NCBI GenBank assembly: GCA_948567375.1
Contig: OX419757.1
Span: forward strand, 47,802,001-47,866,000
Source of the DNA: Lunularia cruciata
Taxonomy: Eukaryota; Streptophyta; Marchantiopsida; Lunulariales; Lunulariaceae
Length of the DNA stretch: 64,000 nucleotides
Direction of reading: 5' to 3'
Part shown: positions 34,702 to 46,404 of the stretch, piece by piece
Position numbering within the stretch: position 1 is the first letter of the stretch
Layout: every line of letters starts with the position of its first letter
Made by a program: the position numbers and the translations under genes
Notes under the pieces: generated by a model
What the model was told of the DNA's origin: nothing
The model's input: the letters and a program-made list of their open reading frames with translations, nothing else
Databases searched by the model: none

Positions 34702-35394
34702 TGTGAGCCGGCTTGTCTCTCACTCAAGATGAACCTCTAATGGCTATAGCGGTAGCACACCATGGACTAAGAAGGCAAGGAACCCCAACTCCATCATACT
34801 CCTCTAAGGCTACCACTCCATGACTCAAGACATTGCTCACTAGAGAACTCAATGACAAAGAGAGATAATTGCAAATGAAAGGATGATGAGTACCTCCTCA
34901 CCCCTTGTTTATATACTTGTGAAATAGTTACACACCAAAGTTACTAATTACTAGAGTAACTCAAGTAACTAGGCTAAAAGTCAAATAAAGTCAAAAAGTA
35001 TAAAGGAATATCCATCCACATAGACATATTCCACTAAGCATGTGATCTTATCTTGACCCAACCCTAAGTCAAGGATTCTTTCACATAGGCTATCCTTGGA
35101 CTATAGAAGAATCCAAAACAAAAAGGCTTGCGGGCCCAAGAGTTCTCAACTCTTTCCTCAAAGCCAAACACCTAGGAATAATACCAAATCAACACACTAG
35201 AATCCAAAATAGTGGTGCTCATCTTTTCCACTTCCTCTAAAGTAAGGTCCCTTCTATCTTAGCTATGACTAAATTTAGATGATCATGGCTAATGTAGAAC
35301 CATCTTTTATCTCAATATAAATAATATCTCTCAAGTACTTGTAATACCAAGCTAAATATTACAATAGCACACATATGCACAAATGGGTGGCACA
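34702..35394 (-). repeat. Element E 5' LTR (family 2)
   Basis: 693 bp, plus-strand ends tgtgagccgg and gggtggcaca. Internal order is identical to the other family-2 LTRs. It is followed by aacc and the continuation of element F protease. Confidence 0.88.
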
Positions 35395-35880
35395 AACCAA
35401 TAACCAAAACTGGTTACCTACTCTTGATTGGAAGACCCTCATTGTACAAAGCTCAAGTTATTGTGGATTGGCACCAACAAAAGCTAAGATTCAAGGACAT
35501 CTTGTCCAAAAAATAAGAAGTTGGTGACGATGAGTTGGACAAAGATTCCCTATCTCAAGGAAACAATGTTGTCAGAAGACAAAGATGAATCCAAAGATTC
35601 ATTGTCTTTGTCTTCTAAGACTTTGAAGACAAGGTCCAAGTCAACTATTTGAAATGCTACAAGGTAGAGGTCAAAGACAAAGACCCATACGACATTGCCT
35701 TCGGTGAAAACAACTTGGACGAAGGGGGTTTGACTATAGTGCAACTCGGATTAATCCGAATAAGCCATGTTGGAGGAGTCATCAACCTTGATGATTGTCA
35801 AGATGTTATCTTGACTGAAGGAAAATTTTTGAAGATAGTCACTTTGGAGGAGTTGGCAGGATACACTGCCATATTTATAG
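35395..35880 (+). pseudogene. Element F protease end and pre-RT region
   Basis: Starts at the E insertion with LLLIGRPSLYKAQVIVDWHQ, the C-terminal LLLGRPWL-like signature that completes the protease begun at 22910. A stop-rich linker follows, then from 35652 an open frame reads CYKVEVKDKDPYDIAFGE and GGVINLDDCQDVILTEGK. Confidence 0.75.
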
Positions 35881-36650
35881 AATTCAAGGGTGTATTTGCC
35901 TTGTCTATTGATCAAATGCCGAGTATTCCACAAGAATTTAAAGCACACCGGATTGATCTGGTTGAAGGTGCAATTCCGGTTTGGCAAAGACAATACATCC
36001 TGAACCCAAAGTACTCACTCTTGGTCAAAGATGAAATTGATAAGTTCTTAGGGGCTAGAATAATCTTTCTTGTCTTGAGTAGTGATTGGGTTTCCCCCAT
36101 AGTCATTGTTCTAAAGAAGAAGATTGGGAAGATTTGAGTGTGCCAAGATTTTTGCAAGTTAAATGAAATCACAAGGAAGGATCATCATCCCTTGCCTTTT
36201 ACCAATACAATGTTGGACCACATAGTTGGTCATCCTTGTTATAGTTTCCTTGATGGATTTTCAGGGTATAATCAAGTATCCATCCAAGAAGAGGACAAGG
36301 ATAAAACTATATTGACTACCTATGGGGGCACTTTTTCTTACAATCAAATGCCCTTTGGGTTGTGTAATGCTCCCGCTATGTTCCAATGGATGATGAATGC
36401 AATCTTGAAGGATTTTTTGTGCAAATTTGTGGAGGCTTTCATTGATGATTTTTGTGTGTTTGGGCAAAGAGAAGTACATTTAGATTACCTTTGCCAAAAT
36501 TTTGAAAGGTGGCATTTTGCCAAAGAAATGCTTCTTCGCAATGAAGGAGGGAATTCTTTTGGGACACTGGGTATCAAACCAAGGTATTGAAGTCAATGTT
36601 AAGAAGGTAAAATTTATCTCATCATTGTAATCCCTGAAAAACATCCAAGA
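35881..36650 (+). pseudogene. pol: Element F reverse transcriptase
   Basis: Pre-RT EFKGVFALSIDQMPSIP, then KYSLLVKDEIDKFLGARI, SDWVSPIVIVLKKK, CQDFCKLNEITRKDHHPLP, YSFLDGFSGYNQVSIQEED, QMPFGLCNAPAMFQWMM and the catalytic box AFIDDFCVFG at about 36436-36465. A stop at 36135 and a frameshift near 36480 break it. This is the only family-1 copy in the window with the RT N-terminus, because B and C are truncated. Confidence 0.92.
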
Positions 36651-37340
36651 TCTGAGAGCCTTCTTAGGACATGTTGGATACTATAGATGCTTTGTTTCAA
36701 ACTATGTGGTGCTTGCAGCACCCCTTACAAAGCTTTTGAAGAAGTCCAAAGACTACTTGTGGGAAGCAGAACAAGAGGAAGCTTTCCAAGTATTGAAGAA
36801 GAAATTGGTTGAAGCACCAATTATGAGGGCCCCAAATTAGGATGCTCTTTTTCATATGTATGTGGACACTTTGTCCATGGCAATTGGAGTCATCTTAAGT
36901 CAGAAGGACAAGAGGAAGAAGGACTACCCAATTCTTATGCTAGCCAACAATTATCATTTTTAGAAAAGAATTATTCAATGACTGAAAGAGAAGCACCCAA
37001 AATGGTTTATGCTTGCAAGAAGTTTGGCCACTACCTGCTGGGATACAATTTTGTCTTCTATGTTGACCATTACGCATTACAACATTTTGTCAAGAAGGCA
37101 GATTTGTCCGGGTGAATTGAAAGATGGATTTTGTTGTTACAAGAATTCACATACACGGTACAAGTAAGGAAGGGAGCCTTACATTTGAATGCGGACTTCC
37201 TATCTAGGTTAGAAACTCAAGGCCAAGACTTGGAAGTTGATGATTGGTTTCCTAATGAAGAGCTGTATCATTTAATGGCTATGCAAAGTACGAGGTACAT
37301 GGCCAAATATCATTATCTGCATACTTGTCATTGTCCTAAG
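36651..37340 (+). pseudogene. pol: Element F RNase H
   Basis: Connection: LRAFLGHVGYYRCFVSNYVV-like sequence at 36652. RNase H: MYVDTLSMAIGVILSQ, then a one-base loss near 36940, MVYACKKFGHYLLGYNFVFY, DHYALQHFVKKADL and LNADFLSRLETQGQD. Stops lie at 36838, 36961 and 37114. The sequence parallels element C closely. Confidence 0.85.
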
Positions 37341-38385
37341 GGGTTGGACTTGGAGTAGAGGGTAGTCTTCCTTAGGGAGATGAGACCATACCAACTAAAA
37401 CACAACATTTTATTTAAGATGGGCAAAGACAAAGTACTTTGGAGATGTTTGGAGGCATACAAAGTCAGAAGAGTCATTGAGTCCTTACACTCCAAAGCAT
37501 CGGGAGGACACTATGCCCTAAAGAATATTGTGAAGAAAATCCTTTCAGTAGGGTATTGGTGGCCTACAATGTATAAAGACACTCATGCCCATATTCAAAG
37601 TTGTGATGCCTATCAGAGAACAAGAGACGGCTACTTCCCACAGGCCTTTGAGACCAATTTTGCCATTGGCTCCATTTGAGAAATGGGGTATTGATTTTGT
37701 GGGTCCAATTCAACCAATGACCTGAGTCACGAGGAAGAGATACATCTTCGTATGCATTGATTATGCTACCAAGATGGTAGAAGCAAAAGCAACACGGAGG
37801 GATGATGCAGAAATAGTAGCAAGATTTTTCTTCCAAAACATCATTTCTGGAATTGGTCAATGATCAGGGAACTCATTTTTTGAACTCCATGGTGGAAGTG
37901 TTAACCAAGTACTTCCAGATTAAACATCAGAAGATGACTCCCTACAATCCAAAAGTGAATGGACTAACGGAGAAGGCCAACAGATTGTTGTGTAAAATTT
38001 TGAACAAGGTGACGGTCAATTATGCCTACAATTGGGACACAAAGCTACTTGCAACTTTGTGGGCATACAGAATGACTGAAAAGATTACAACCAAACAAAC
38101 TCCATATTTCTTGGCATACGGATTGCATCCCATACTACCAATTCAATTTGAAGTACCATCATATCAGATCCTTTGTGAGGAACAATTGTTGGAAGATGAA
38201 AGCCAGGATCTTTGGATCCATCAACTGATGTGGTTAAAAGAGAAAAGGAGGGATGCAATGCAAACCACAAAGGAAGTGCAAGAATAGAGGAAGAGCAGGC
38301 ACAATAAGCAGCGGATCAAGCATGTGGTTGTCCAAGAAGATGATTTGGTGTTGTTATATGATAATTGCCAAATATTTTTTGTGTG
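37341..38385 (+). pseudogene. pol: Element F integrase
   Basis: Zinc domain: LHSKASGGHYALKNIVKK, VGYWWPTMYKD and YQRTRDGYF, with the last Cys changed. Core: WGIDFVGPIQP, LVNDQGTHFLNS (the second catalytic Asp is kept; Ser-Asp-Arg became Asn-Asp-Gln) and GLTEKANR with the Glu. A gap near 37850 removes a few codons. The C-terminus runs to QLMWLKEKRRDAMQTTKEV and LYDNCQIFF, then breaks into the LTR. Confidence 0.87.
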
Positions 38386-41300
38386 CAAGGGAGTTAGAGT
38401 ATCGCGTCTAGGAAGGGTTAGAGTGTTGCATCCAAGAGAGGGAATAGTTTTTCAGTGCCAAAGAACTTGAGGGCAAATCATGGCAAAGAAGGCCAAGAAC
38501 ACACTCATAATGAGGAGTTCTGCAATTTGGAGGTTAGATATCATAGCACGGATCAAAGTCTTGAATAGACTTTGGATTACATTTTTAGCTTGGAATTGGA
38601 ATTTTGGTTTCCCAAGAATCATGGCAGAGATAGCTACCAGCAATTGTGAGGAGTGCCCTGAAGTTGAGGGGAGGGGAGGAAATCTGGCTTGATGGACTGA
38701 GTCGGATTGGAGGTTAGCATTGGGGAAGGAAGCAGGAGAGGCAATTGGCATCACTTTCTATTGAAAGTGTGATGTTGCAGAGGAGACTACTGAAATTCAC
38801 AATTCATACTTCACTCTGCATACGACTAATAATTACAAAGTGGAGTCCCATTGAGACCCAATTAAACAAAGTATTGTAGGAGCAAGAATGGTCATGTTCA
38901 AACCCAAACAAACGACATACGTGAACATGCAATAGGTAGTCTTCTTCCACCAGATGTTTGCAGGAGTAAAGGCGAATTGGGCAAAGTGCTTCCACAAGAA
39001 AACAAGGTAGATGATTGTCAATTAGAGAACTGATTTGCCTCCACATTATTTTGCACCGTTTGTAACACATTTCTACTTTGGGTTAAATTTGCTAACCATG
39101 GAGGAGAGGTGACGCATGGTGTCACATTTCCATCCTAACCTATGATGAGAAGCGGATGAAGAAGAGCAGCACTACATGACACACATACGAGCTAGTGATG
39201 GTCACTTCATCAAAATGGAACAGCAAGAAAGGGAAGAAGTAAAAAGTCCGAAGACAAAGAAGCAGACTAAACCCAAAGAAGGAGTGTTGCCTCCAACATA
39301 ACAAAAGACCCAAAGACTTACTCTGCAAGGTAAGAAGGCAATGAGAGAAGAGACTTCAAAAATTGAGTCTGAAGGGAAGTCAAAGTCTAGAGGAGAGCAC
39401 TCAAAAGAAGCAGAGCTCACATTACAAAGTGTGGAATCTGGAAGTGAGAGTGATGGTGAAGAAGAAATTCAGCAATTGGTTGAAGTGAAAGAAGATGAAG
39501 ACTTTCATGCAACAATTGATTGTATGGAGAGAAGTGATAATCCATGTGTAGCTTTGATCATGGAAGACCATCTAGGACCAAGTTTAGTTGGCAAGGAAGA
39601 AGGAAGTCTGGATGCAATATCACGGAAGGTACAAAGATCAAGACTTAGGAGGAAGGAGCCCGTAGAAGAAGCAAAGTACAAAGACAAAGTCAAAGACAAA
39701 GAAAACTTTGGAGGAGTGCAGTATTTAACAAAGATTGTAACTCCATTGTTGGAGCTATTGAAGGTGCAGCAAAAGGTAATCCTACAAGATCAAAAGAAGG
39801 TGAAGAATGAGTTGCAGGTGGTGAAGTATTTGCTAGACAAAGTAAAGGGATTGTGGGAAAGTGTAGCCCAAAGAGAAGAAGAAGTTGAGGAGCTTTAGGT
39901 GGATATAGTCATGAAGAAGAAGGCTTTAGAGAATTTACATGAGAGTTTTGAGTCGAGGAGCAAAGAGATGTAGCGTCAAGTCAATGAATTGAAGGAGCAA
40001 ACAATGTTGCGGACAAAGATGAAGGAGAAAGTCAGTGAAGCACGCATAGAAAGTATTCATGTGAAGGTGATGGTGGTAGTGATAGAGCAGGAGTTAGAAG
40101 GTTTGAAGAAAAGTGCAGCAGGGAAAGATCAGGCATGGCAGCAAGAATTGTCAATCTGACTTCAAGAAGAAGAAAGATTGAGAGGATTGGTAAGAAGTGC
40201 AGAGCTATAGAGTTCTAAGTATGTGGAGGAGAAGAAGATGCTTGCTACTAGGTATGAAGATGAGTTGAAGATGTACCAAGAAGAGTTGAGGGCAAAGCAA
40301 TCTTGAGAGTATGCATCAAAATCAGTAGGAGAAGTTGGGAAGACTATAAGCAATGCTAAGCATGGAGGCTGAAGGAAGATTGGAAGAAGCAAGACTACAC
40401 AAATTGAAATTGCTTGTGCAAGAAACTTGGAAGAGAAGAGCAAAGGATGTAGATATGAACATTCTTCTGATTCATTTAAGGGAGAGAGTAGATAGAAAGA
40501 TGTTGGAAGTAGGAGACAATGTAAGTCTAAGATTAGATTTAGTGAACTCAGAGTTAGAGAGAATTAGGAGTAGTGTGCAAGAAGATAAGAAATCCAAAGT
40601 AAGAGAAGTAGGATTGCAAGTGTCTTTGAAGTTGTCATTTGAGACATTAAAGAAGAGTGGGTTGGGAGATAAAGAGATAGAAGGGTTACCCATGACCTCA
40701 ATTGTAATTCATAGTAAAGTAGTAAAAATAGTGAAGGATTTGGTAGTTGAAGATAGATCCAAAGAAAGAGAAGTGATAGGAAGATCATTGGGTTTAGAAG
40801 CCAAAGAAGAAGTAGACATTGGATCGGAGTTGTAACAATTTTGAGATTTGAAGAGGCAGATATGAAGAGGTGCATTATCATTTTGGATCTATAGGTAAGA
40901 AGAGTTGTTGTAGAACAGTATAGTTGTTAATAAGTTTCAATTGCTTTACTATTTAAAGAAAGCATTTGTAGTATGTTGTTGTTTAGTATTCCAAATTTGT
41001 GAAGATAGATAAAGTAAAGTGATGTGATTGTAGTGCTCATTGCTTGAGCTTGATTCTGAGTATCAACTCTGTGTTTTTGTTTGTGAGTGTGTGGAGAATT
41101 CTGAAGTGCAAGTCAGTGTGTTTGTTGGATGTTAGATTCCACTGCCTTGATCTTCATTTTGTGTCTTTGATCTTGAGTGAAGTGCAATTGGAGCAATGCC
41201 TTGAGAGGAATTGTAGTGTTGGTAGTATTCTGTAGTTGTGAGTGTAGTGTAATGTTGATGTGAAATAATTTTGATCAAGGAAGTTGTGCCTTCAGTGGAA

Positions 41301-41532
41301 GGGTGGAACACAATTTTGAGGTGTCATTGTTTTATAGTGAAGTGCCATCTTTGGGAGAATCTAAATCGTCACAATCAAGATTTTTTTGGAAGAATTTGCT
41401 ATGTTGTGATTATGAGTGTAAGATTAGTGACAAGTTGTCAAGATTAAGTGCTTGTTACTCTCTTTTGGGTGTGGTTTCTATCTAAGAGATTAAAGACGTA
41501 ACCAAGAAGAACCACTTGTTATTGTTTGACTT
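38385..41532 (+). repeat. Element F 3' LTR, both ends missing
   Basis: Joins the integrase end inside the LTR (tctaggaagggttagagtgt matches 6905 in element B LTR). It ends at about 41532 within the last 100 bp of the LTR, before the expected gggttgtcaca. The anonymous sequence at 41533 therefore starts at a deletion breakpoint. Confidence 0.8.
38480..40835 (+). pseudogene. LTR-encoded protein, beta subtype (element F LTR)
   Basis: Product unknown. Starts MAKKAKNTLIMRSSAIWRLD, then LWITFLAWNWNFGFPRIMAE. The conserved domain carries several stops (38692-39020). Then comes an acidic region with KSKSRGEHSKEAELTLQSVE in an open frame of 185 codons (39341-39898). The coiled coil has a frameshift near 40300, and the end is LSFETLKKSGLGDKEIEGLP. 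It pairs with the element B copy as the beta subtype. Confidence 0.77.
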
Positions 41533-41930
41533 TTGATTCTCCTCATGCACTTGAAGATCAAAAAGTATCTTCATATCCTCATAAGACTCTTTACTTTGAG
41601 TCTCCTCATGTACTTGAAGTTTAGCAAGGTCTCTCCTCATATTATCTTAAGGCTCATTCTAGAGCAATGCTCACCTTATCTAGGTCAATGCTAACTCAGA
41701 TTAGGTCCACTCTAATTATTCTATTGCAATGCTAAATGCTTGCTCATGTAACTCTTGCCATATTACCCATCCCTCAACTATCATCTGGCTTTGAGCCAAC
41801 TTCACATTGAGGAAAGACAACCTTGTAATAGCTATAGTTTCCATACATACCAACAACAAAAAGCACTCCTCTCTTTGTTCCATGCTCTACTTTCTCTCAA
41901 ACACAAGCCATTCTCTCTTGACAAGGTCAT
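41533..41930. other. Anonymous A/T- and CT-rich DNA; host of nested solo LTRs
   Basis: No coding signal. It contains short internal echoes (cctcatgcacttgaag twice at about 41541 and 41602, and variants of agcaatgctcacc/gtcaatgctaac). It ends with gtcat, duplicated at 48071, and continues there after the nested LTRs. Probably part of another, unidentified repeat. Confidence 0.5.
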
Positions 41931-42496
41931 TGTGACAACCTAGCAAATATCACTTTTGTGGTAATTAGGTAAATAAAGTTTGTTCCCATAAGATACAAAT
42001 TAGAAATGTCCAAATACAAAGTCAAATGGTAACAAGTAATTCTTCTTGGCTGCATCTTTAATCTCAAAAGTAGAAACCATACCTTGTGGTGCTCACATTT
42101 TTTGTTTTTTTCAAAATAAGGGAGAAGAAGTGTATAGAGAAGTTGGATTGCGCCTGTATGGCCAAAGAAGGCAAAGAAAAGAGTCTTTGGGATGAAACCC
42201 AAAGTAAAGTGACTTCAGGTCATAAGGCAAAGTACTCGGAAATGCCCTGTCAGCATATAACCCAAAGTAAATTGTCTTTGTATCAGGGGGAGCTCAACCC
42301 GAGGCAAAGACAGTCTAACAACCTTTTGTCGGGGTGAGAAATTCAAGAAGAGACCGTTCAAAACCGGCGGCCCATATGTGCAAAGGTTGATTGACAATGA
42401 CAGGTGCATGCAAGAGGGTTGATTTCTCGGTAGAAACTCAAAGTGACGAAAGACAAAGAAGCCCAACTCTATAAAAATTGAACTTGCAATGACAAA

Positions 42497-44327
42497 ATGT
42501 TGAGTAATTTTCCTTTGTTGTTGAGAAGCCGTCTTGCAGGTGATTGTGGGAAGGGAAATAAAGTTGGAATTGTGGTAGTGCATAAGGGAGAAGTCGCGAG
42601 AGTAAAATCAAGAGAGAGTGAGAAGGCAGAAGAGATGGGAGGAGTAAAGAAGAACTCCAAATTTGTAGTGAGAAATCATGCAATTTGGAGGTTAGATGTA
42701 ATAGCTCGGATCAAAGTCTTGAGCCAACTTTGGATCACATTTCTAGCATGGAACAGGAATGTAAGCAATCCAAGATTCATGACAAAAATCATCAAGAGCA
42801 AGTGTCTTGATGGACCCGAGGAAGAAGGGAAAAGAGGAAATCCGGCTCGCTGGACAGAGTCAGATTGGAGACTTGTACTGGGGAAGGAAGCAGGCTCGGA
42901 GCAGGGAGCCACATTCTTAGGAAAGGGAGAGATAGCTCAAGAGGCCTAAGAGGTGAGAGATGCCTTCTCGTCAAAGAGGACGAAGAATGGGTACAAGGTT
43001 GAGAGCTACAAAGACCTTGTGAAGATAGGGATTGTGAGTGCACTGATGGCTATCCTGAAGCCAGAGCAAACCACTTATGTGATGAAACACCAAGCGGTGT
43101 TCTTTCACAAACTTTTTGCAGGAGAAACAATCAATTGGGCGAGGTGTTTTCACGGGAGAACAAGGCAGATGGTGTGGAATTTGTGGGATAAGTCACCTCC
43201 ACACTACATTGTGCTATTTGCAGCACACTTCTACCTTGGGCTCAATTTGCTGAACTTGGCAGAGCGAAATCGGATGATGTCGCACTTCCATCCTGATGTG
43301 CAAAAGGAGGTCAATGTCGAGGAGCAGCAATACATCTTGTAGATCAGGAGCACCGATGACTACTACGCAAAGACGGGGAAGAACGTGGAGGTCGCAGTGA
43401 GTACGCCAACTACAAAGGAGAAGGATCGGCAAGGTGACGCCAAAGACATAACGAAACCTTGGAAGACACGGAGAGGCAACCTGAGGCGAGGTATGGTGGT
43501 AATTGAGTCAAAGGACAAAGACTCAGAAGGAGATGCCGAGCTCAAAACTGAAGACTCGGAACACGAGGAGGAGCCTTAGCTAATGCTACAAAGTGGGGAT
43601 ACAAGTAGCAATAGTGATGAAGGGGGAGAAATGACATCGGCACCAGCGGCTGAAGAATACGAAGAAGAAGTGAACGCAAAGATGGAAGCCGAAGACAATA
43701 CACAGTTGGAAGACAAAGTAACTATGCACGAAGAGATGAAGATCGCAATACAATGAGGAGTTTGCTCAAGATGTAAGGTGAAGTGTGAAGCGGGGCTGAG
43801 TAAGGCAAAAGAAGAGGTAAGTGAAAGCTTGGGAAGTGAGGCGTTGATTCCGATACAAAGACTGCAGAGAAGAAGGCGAGTATCGGATGAACAAGAAGTA
43901 CAAAGAGAAGAGGCCACGCAAGAAGAAGTAACCCCGAGCGATGGAGTGGAGTACCTGCGGGATGTGGTATGTCCTCTACTGGTAAAGATGGAGTACAAGA
44001 AGAAGGAAATGAAGTCGACATGTCCGGAGGTAAAGACTATATTGCAGGTATTGACCAGATTAGAAGAAGAAAACTCGGAGTTGAAGAAGAGTATAACCCA
44101 AGGTGAGGAGGAAAGGGAAGCACTGCGAGCAGAGGCAGTGGTGAGAAGTCAGGTAATTGAAGACCTGAAGAGAGAAGTCAATTATTGAGAGGATCTTGTG
44201 AAGAAGAGTGACATAGCAAGGGAGAGACAAGTAGCGGAGTATGAAATCTTGAAGCAGTAGTTTGCTGATTCAAGAGTAGAAGTAATCTATGCTATGGCGA
44301 GAGTAGCTGCAAAGGATCAGGAGCTCA
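42497..44327 (+). pseudogene. LTR-encoded protein, alpha subtype, first part (5.1-kb solo LTR)
   Basis: Product unknown. MLSNFPLLLRSRLAGDCGKG starts about 28 nt after a TATA box. One frame is kept throughout 610 codons with few stops (42947, 43340, 43577, 43756, 44186, 44258). Conserved domain: RWTESDWRLVLGKEAG, MKHQAVFFHKLFAG and HYIVLFAAHFYLGLN. A small Cys cluster GVCSRCKVKCEAG follows the acidic part. It breaks off within the coiled coil at AKDQELK. Confidence 0.82.
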
Positions 44328-44696
44328 AAAGAAGATACTAATGTAAATTGCATCACTCTTGAGGAAGAAAGACCTCAAGAAGGGAGTCTGACCTTGGAAG
44401 AAGAATGGCCGGACCTTGAAATTTTGAAAGTTGAGACACGCTCCAGCAAGAAGAAGCGTGATCCCGAAGAGCTGAGTACGACCTCGTCGTCTTCCAGAAA
44501 GGCAAAGAGACTACGCCCAAAGGCAATTCTTTCTGCCAAGGAGGAAAAGATCCTTGCAAAAGCCAAAGCTAAAGCCTTGCAGAAAGAACTAAAGGAGGCA
44601 CTTCTCAGGACTCAGGAAGGGTATCACACGTTTGAACCAACACCCCAAGTGTTGAAGTTTGCAGACCAAACCAAGAGACGGCTATTCGGCATGCTA
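44328..44696 (+). pseudogene. Unrelated 369-bp open segment inside the LTR coding region
   Basis: Open in one frame for its whole length. It reads KEDTNVNCITLEEERPQEG, then TLEEEWPDLEILKVETRSSK, a Ser-rich stretch, a Lys/Ala-rich helix (AKEEKILAKAKAKALQKELK) and FEPTPQVLKFADQTKRRLFG. It has no counterpart in the other five LTR copies. It lies exactly between the two copies of the duplicated segment. I do not recognise the source; it could be a host exon or a missing part of the element's own protein. Confidence 0.5.
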
Positions 44697-46404
44697 CGTG
44701 AAGACGGGGAAGAACGTGGAGGTTGCAGTGAGTATGCCAACTACAAAGAAGAGGGATCGGCAAGGTGACGCCGAAGACATAAAGAAACCTTGGAAGACAC
44801 AGAGAGGCAACTCAAGGCAAGGTACGGTGGTAATTGAGTCAAAGGACAAAGACTTAGAAGGAGATGCCGAGCTCAAAACTAAAGACTCGGAACACAAGGA
44901 GGAGCCTGAGCTAACGCTGCACAGTGGGGATACAAGTAGCAATAGTGATGAAGGAGGAGAAATGACATTGGCACCAGCGGCTGAAGAATACGAAGAAGAA
45001 GTGCATGCAGAGATGGAAGCCGAAGACAATACATAGTTGGAAGACAAAGTAACTGTGCACGAAGAGAAGAAGATCGCAGTACAACGAGGAGTTTGCTCAA
45101 GATGTAAGGCAAAGTGTGAAGCGGGGCCAAGTAAGGCAAAAGAAGAGGTAAGTGAAAGCTTGGGAAGTGAGGCGTTGATTCTGATACAAAGACTATAGAG
45201 AAGAAGGTGAGTATCGGATGAACAGGAAGTATGAAGAGAAGTGGCCACGCAAGAAGAAGTAACCTCGAGCGATGGAGTGGAGTACCTGCGGGATGTGGTA
45301 TGTCCTCTATTGGTAAAGATGGAGTACAAGAAGAAGAAAATGCAGTCGACATGTCTAGAGGTAAAGACTGTATTGCAGGTATTGACTAGATTAGAAGAAG
45401 AAAACTCGGAGTTGAAGAAGAGTATAACCCGAGGTGAGGAGGAAAGGGAAGCACTACGAGCAGAGGCAGTGGTGAGAAGTCATGTAATTGAAGACCTGAA
45501 GAGAGAAGTCAGTTATCAAGAGGATCTTGTGAAGAAGAGTGACATAGCAAGGGAGAGACAAGTAGCAAAGTATGAAATCTTGAAGCAGCAGTTTGCTGAT
45601 TCAAGAGTAGAAGTAGTCCATGCTATGGCGAGAGTAGCTACAAAGGATCAGGAGCTCGATAGGGTGATGGAGAGTGTCGAGGAGAAGAAGCAACTTTGGC
45701 AACGAGAGTTGGCGGCACAATACAGAGAAGAAGACCAATTACAAGAGTTACTTTGTAATCAGGAGGAGAAGGTGGTACAGAAAGAGAAGGAGAAGGAGTC
45801 GATGAAAGCCGAGTTTGAGGCAGAGTTGGCGATGTATCAAGAGGATTGGCTTGCAGATCGTGAACGTGAGAGGAAGACTAGATTGGAGCCATTGAAGGAG
45901 ATAGTCCTCCAAATGAACGCAATGTTGAGTACAGAAGCCAGCATTCGGATTGAGGAGACGAGGCTGCACAAGTTGAAGTTGTTGGTGCAGGAGACAAGGC
46001 AAAGACAAGCAAAGGATACTGATATGAACGCCTTGTTAATTAGTCTCAAAACTCGGGTAGACAAAAAGATCTTAGGGGTAGAAGATAACATTGCGATTAG
46101 ATTAGACTTAGTGAAAATAGAGATAGAAAAGCTTCGGAAAGATGTTAGAGCAAAACCCAAAGTAGATAACATAGGAGTACAAATGTCTCCGGAGTTACCA
46201 TTGGAGACATTAGAGAAGAGTGGGTCGGGAGATAAGGAGTTAGATAGATTACCTACTTGTGCAATTTCAGATCAAGAAAGAGAATTGTTGGATCTGGTAG
46301 AAGAAGTAGAAGATATAAAACCCAAGGAAAGAATATTAGGAAGTAAATTTACTTCAGGTTCGGGTTTGAAAGCCGATGACAAAGTAGACATCGGATCGGA
46401 TTAG
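44697..46404 (+). pseudogene. LTR-encoded protein, alpha subtype, second part with full coiled coil
   Basis: Repeats the acidic region (KTGKNVEVAVSMPTTKKRDR on) and then continues to the natural end. The 387-codon open frame 45241-46404 is the longest single ORF in the window. It is dominated by heptad-like Glu/Lys/Leu sequence (TRLEEENSELKKSITRGEEE, QELDRVMESVEEKKQLWQRE). It ends LETLEKSGSGDKELDRLPTC and DKVDIGSD. A coiled-coil prediction over residues 20-300 should be strong. Confidence 0.82.

Larger units (their letters stand above)
23098..35394 (-). mobile_element. Element E (family 2): Athila-like element with three LTR insertions
   Basis: LTRs of 691 bp (23098-23788) and 693 bp (34702-35394) enclose a full minus-strand set: leader, gag, protease, RT, RNase H, integrase. 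It carries a family-2 solo LTR (26589-27280), a family-1B solo LTR with CCCAC duplication (28586-30423) and a truncated minus-strand family-1 LTR (about 30700-33837). It splits the protease of element F. It is the most complete family-2 copy here, but has many stops. Confidence 0.9.
22660..41532 (+). mobile_element. Element F (family 1): late gag to truncated 3' LTR, split by element E
   Basis: Late gag/protease at 22660-23097, interrupted by element E (23098-35394). It resumes with the protease end at 35395, then RT, RNase H and integrase to about 38385. A family-1 LTR lacking both ends follows (38385-41532). The protease sequence reads across the insertion, which proves continuity. The junction between integrase and LTR is not the natural pol/LTR junction, so a deletion removed the pol end and the LTR start. 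Confidence 0.85.
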
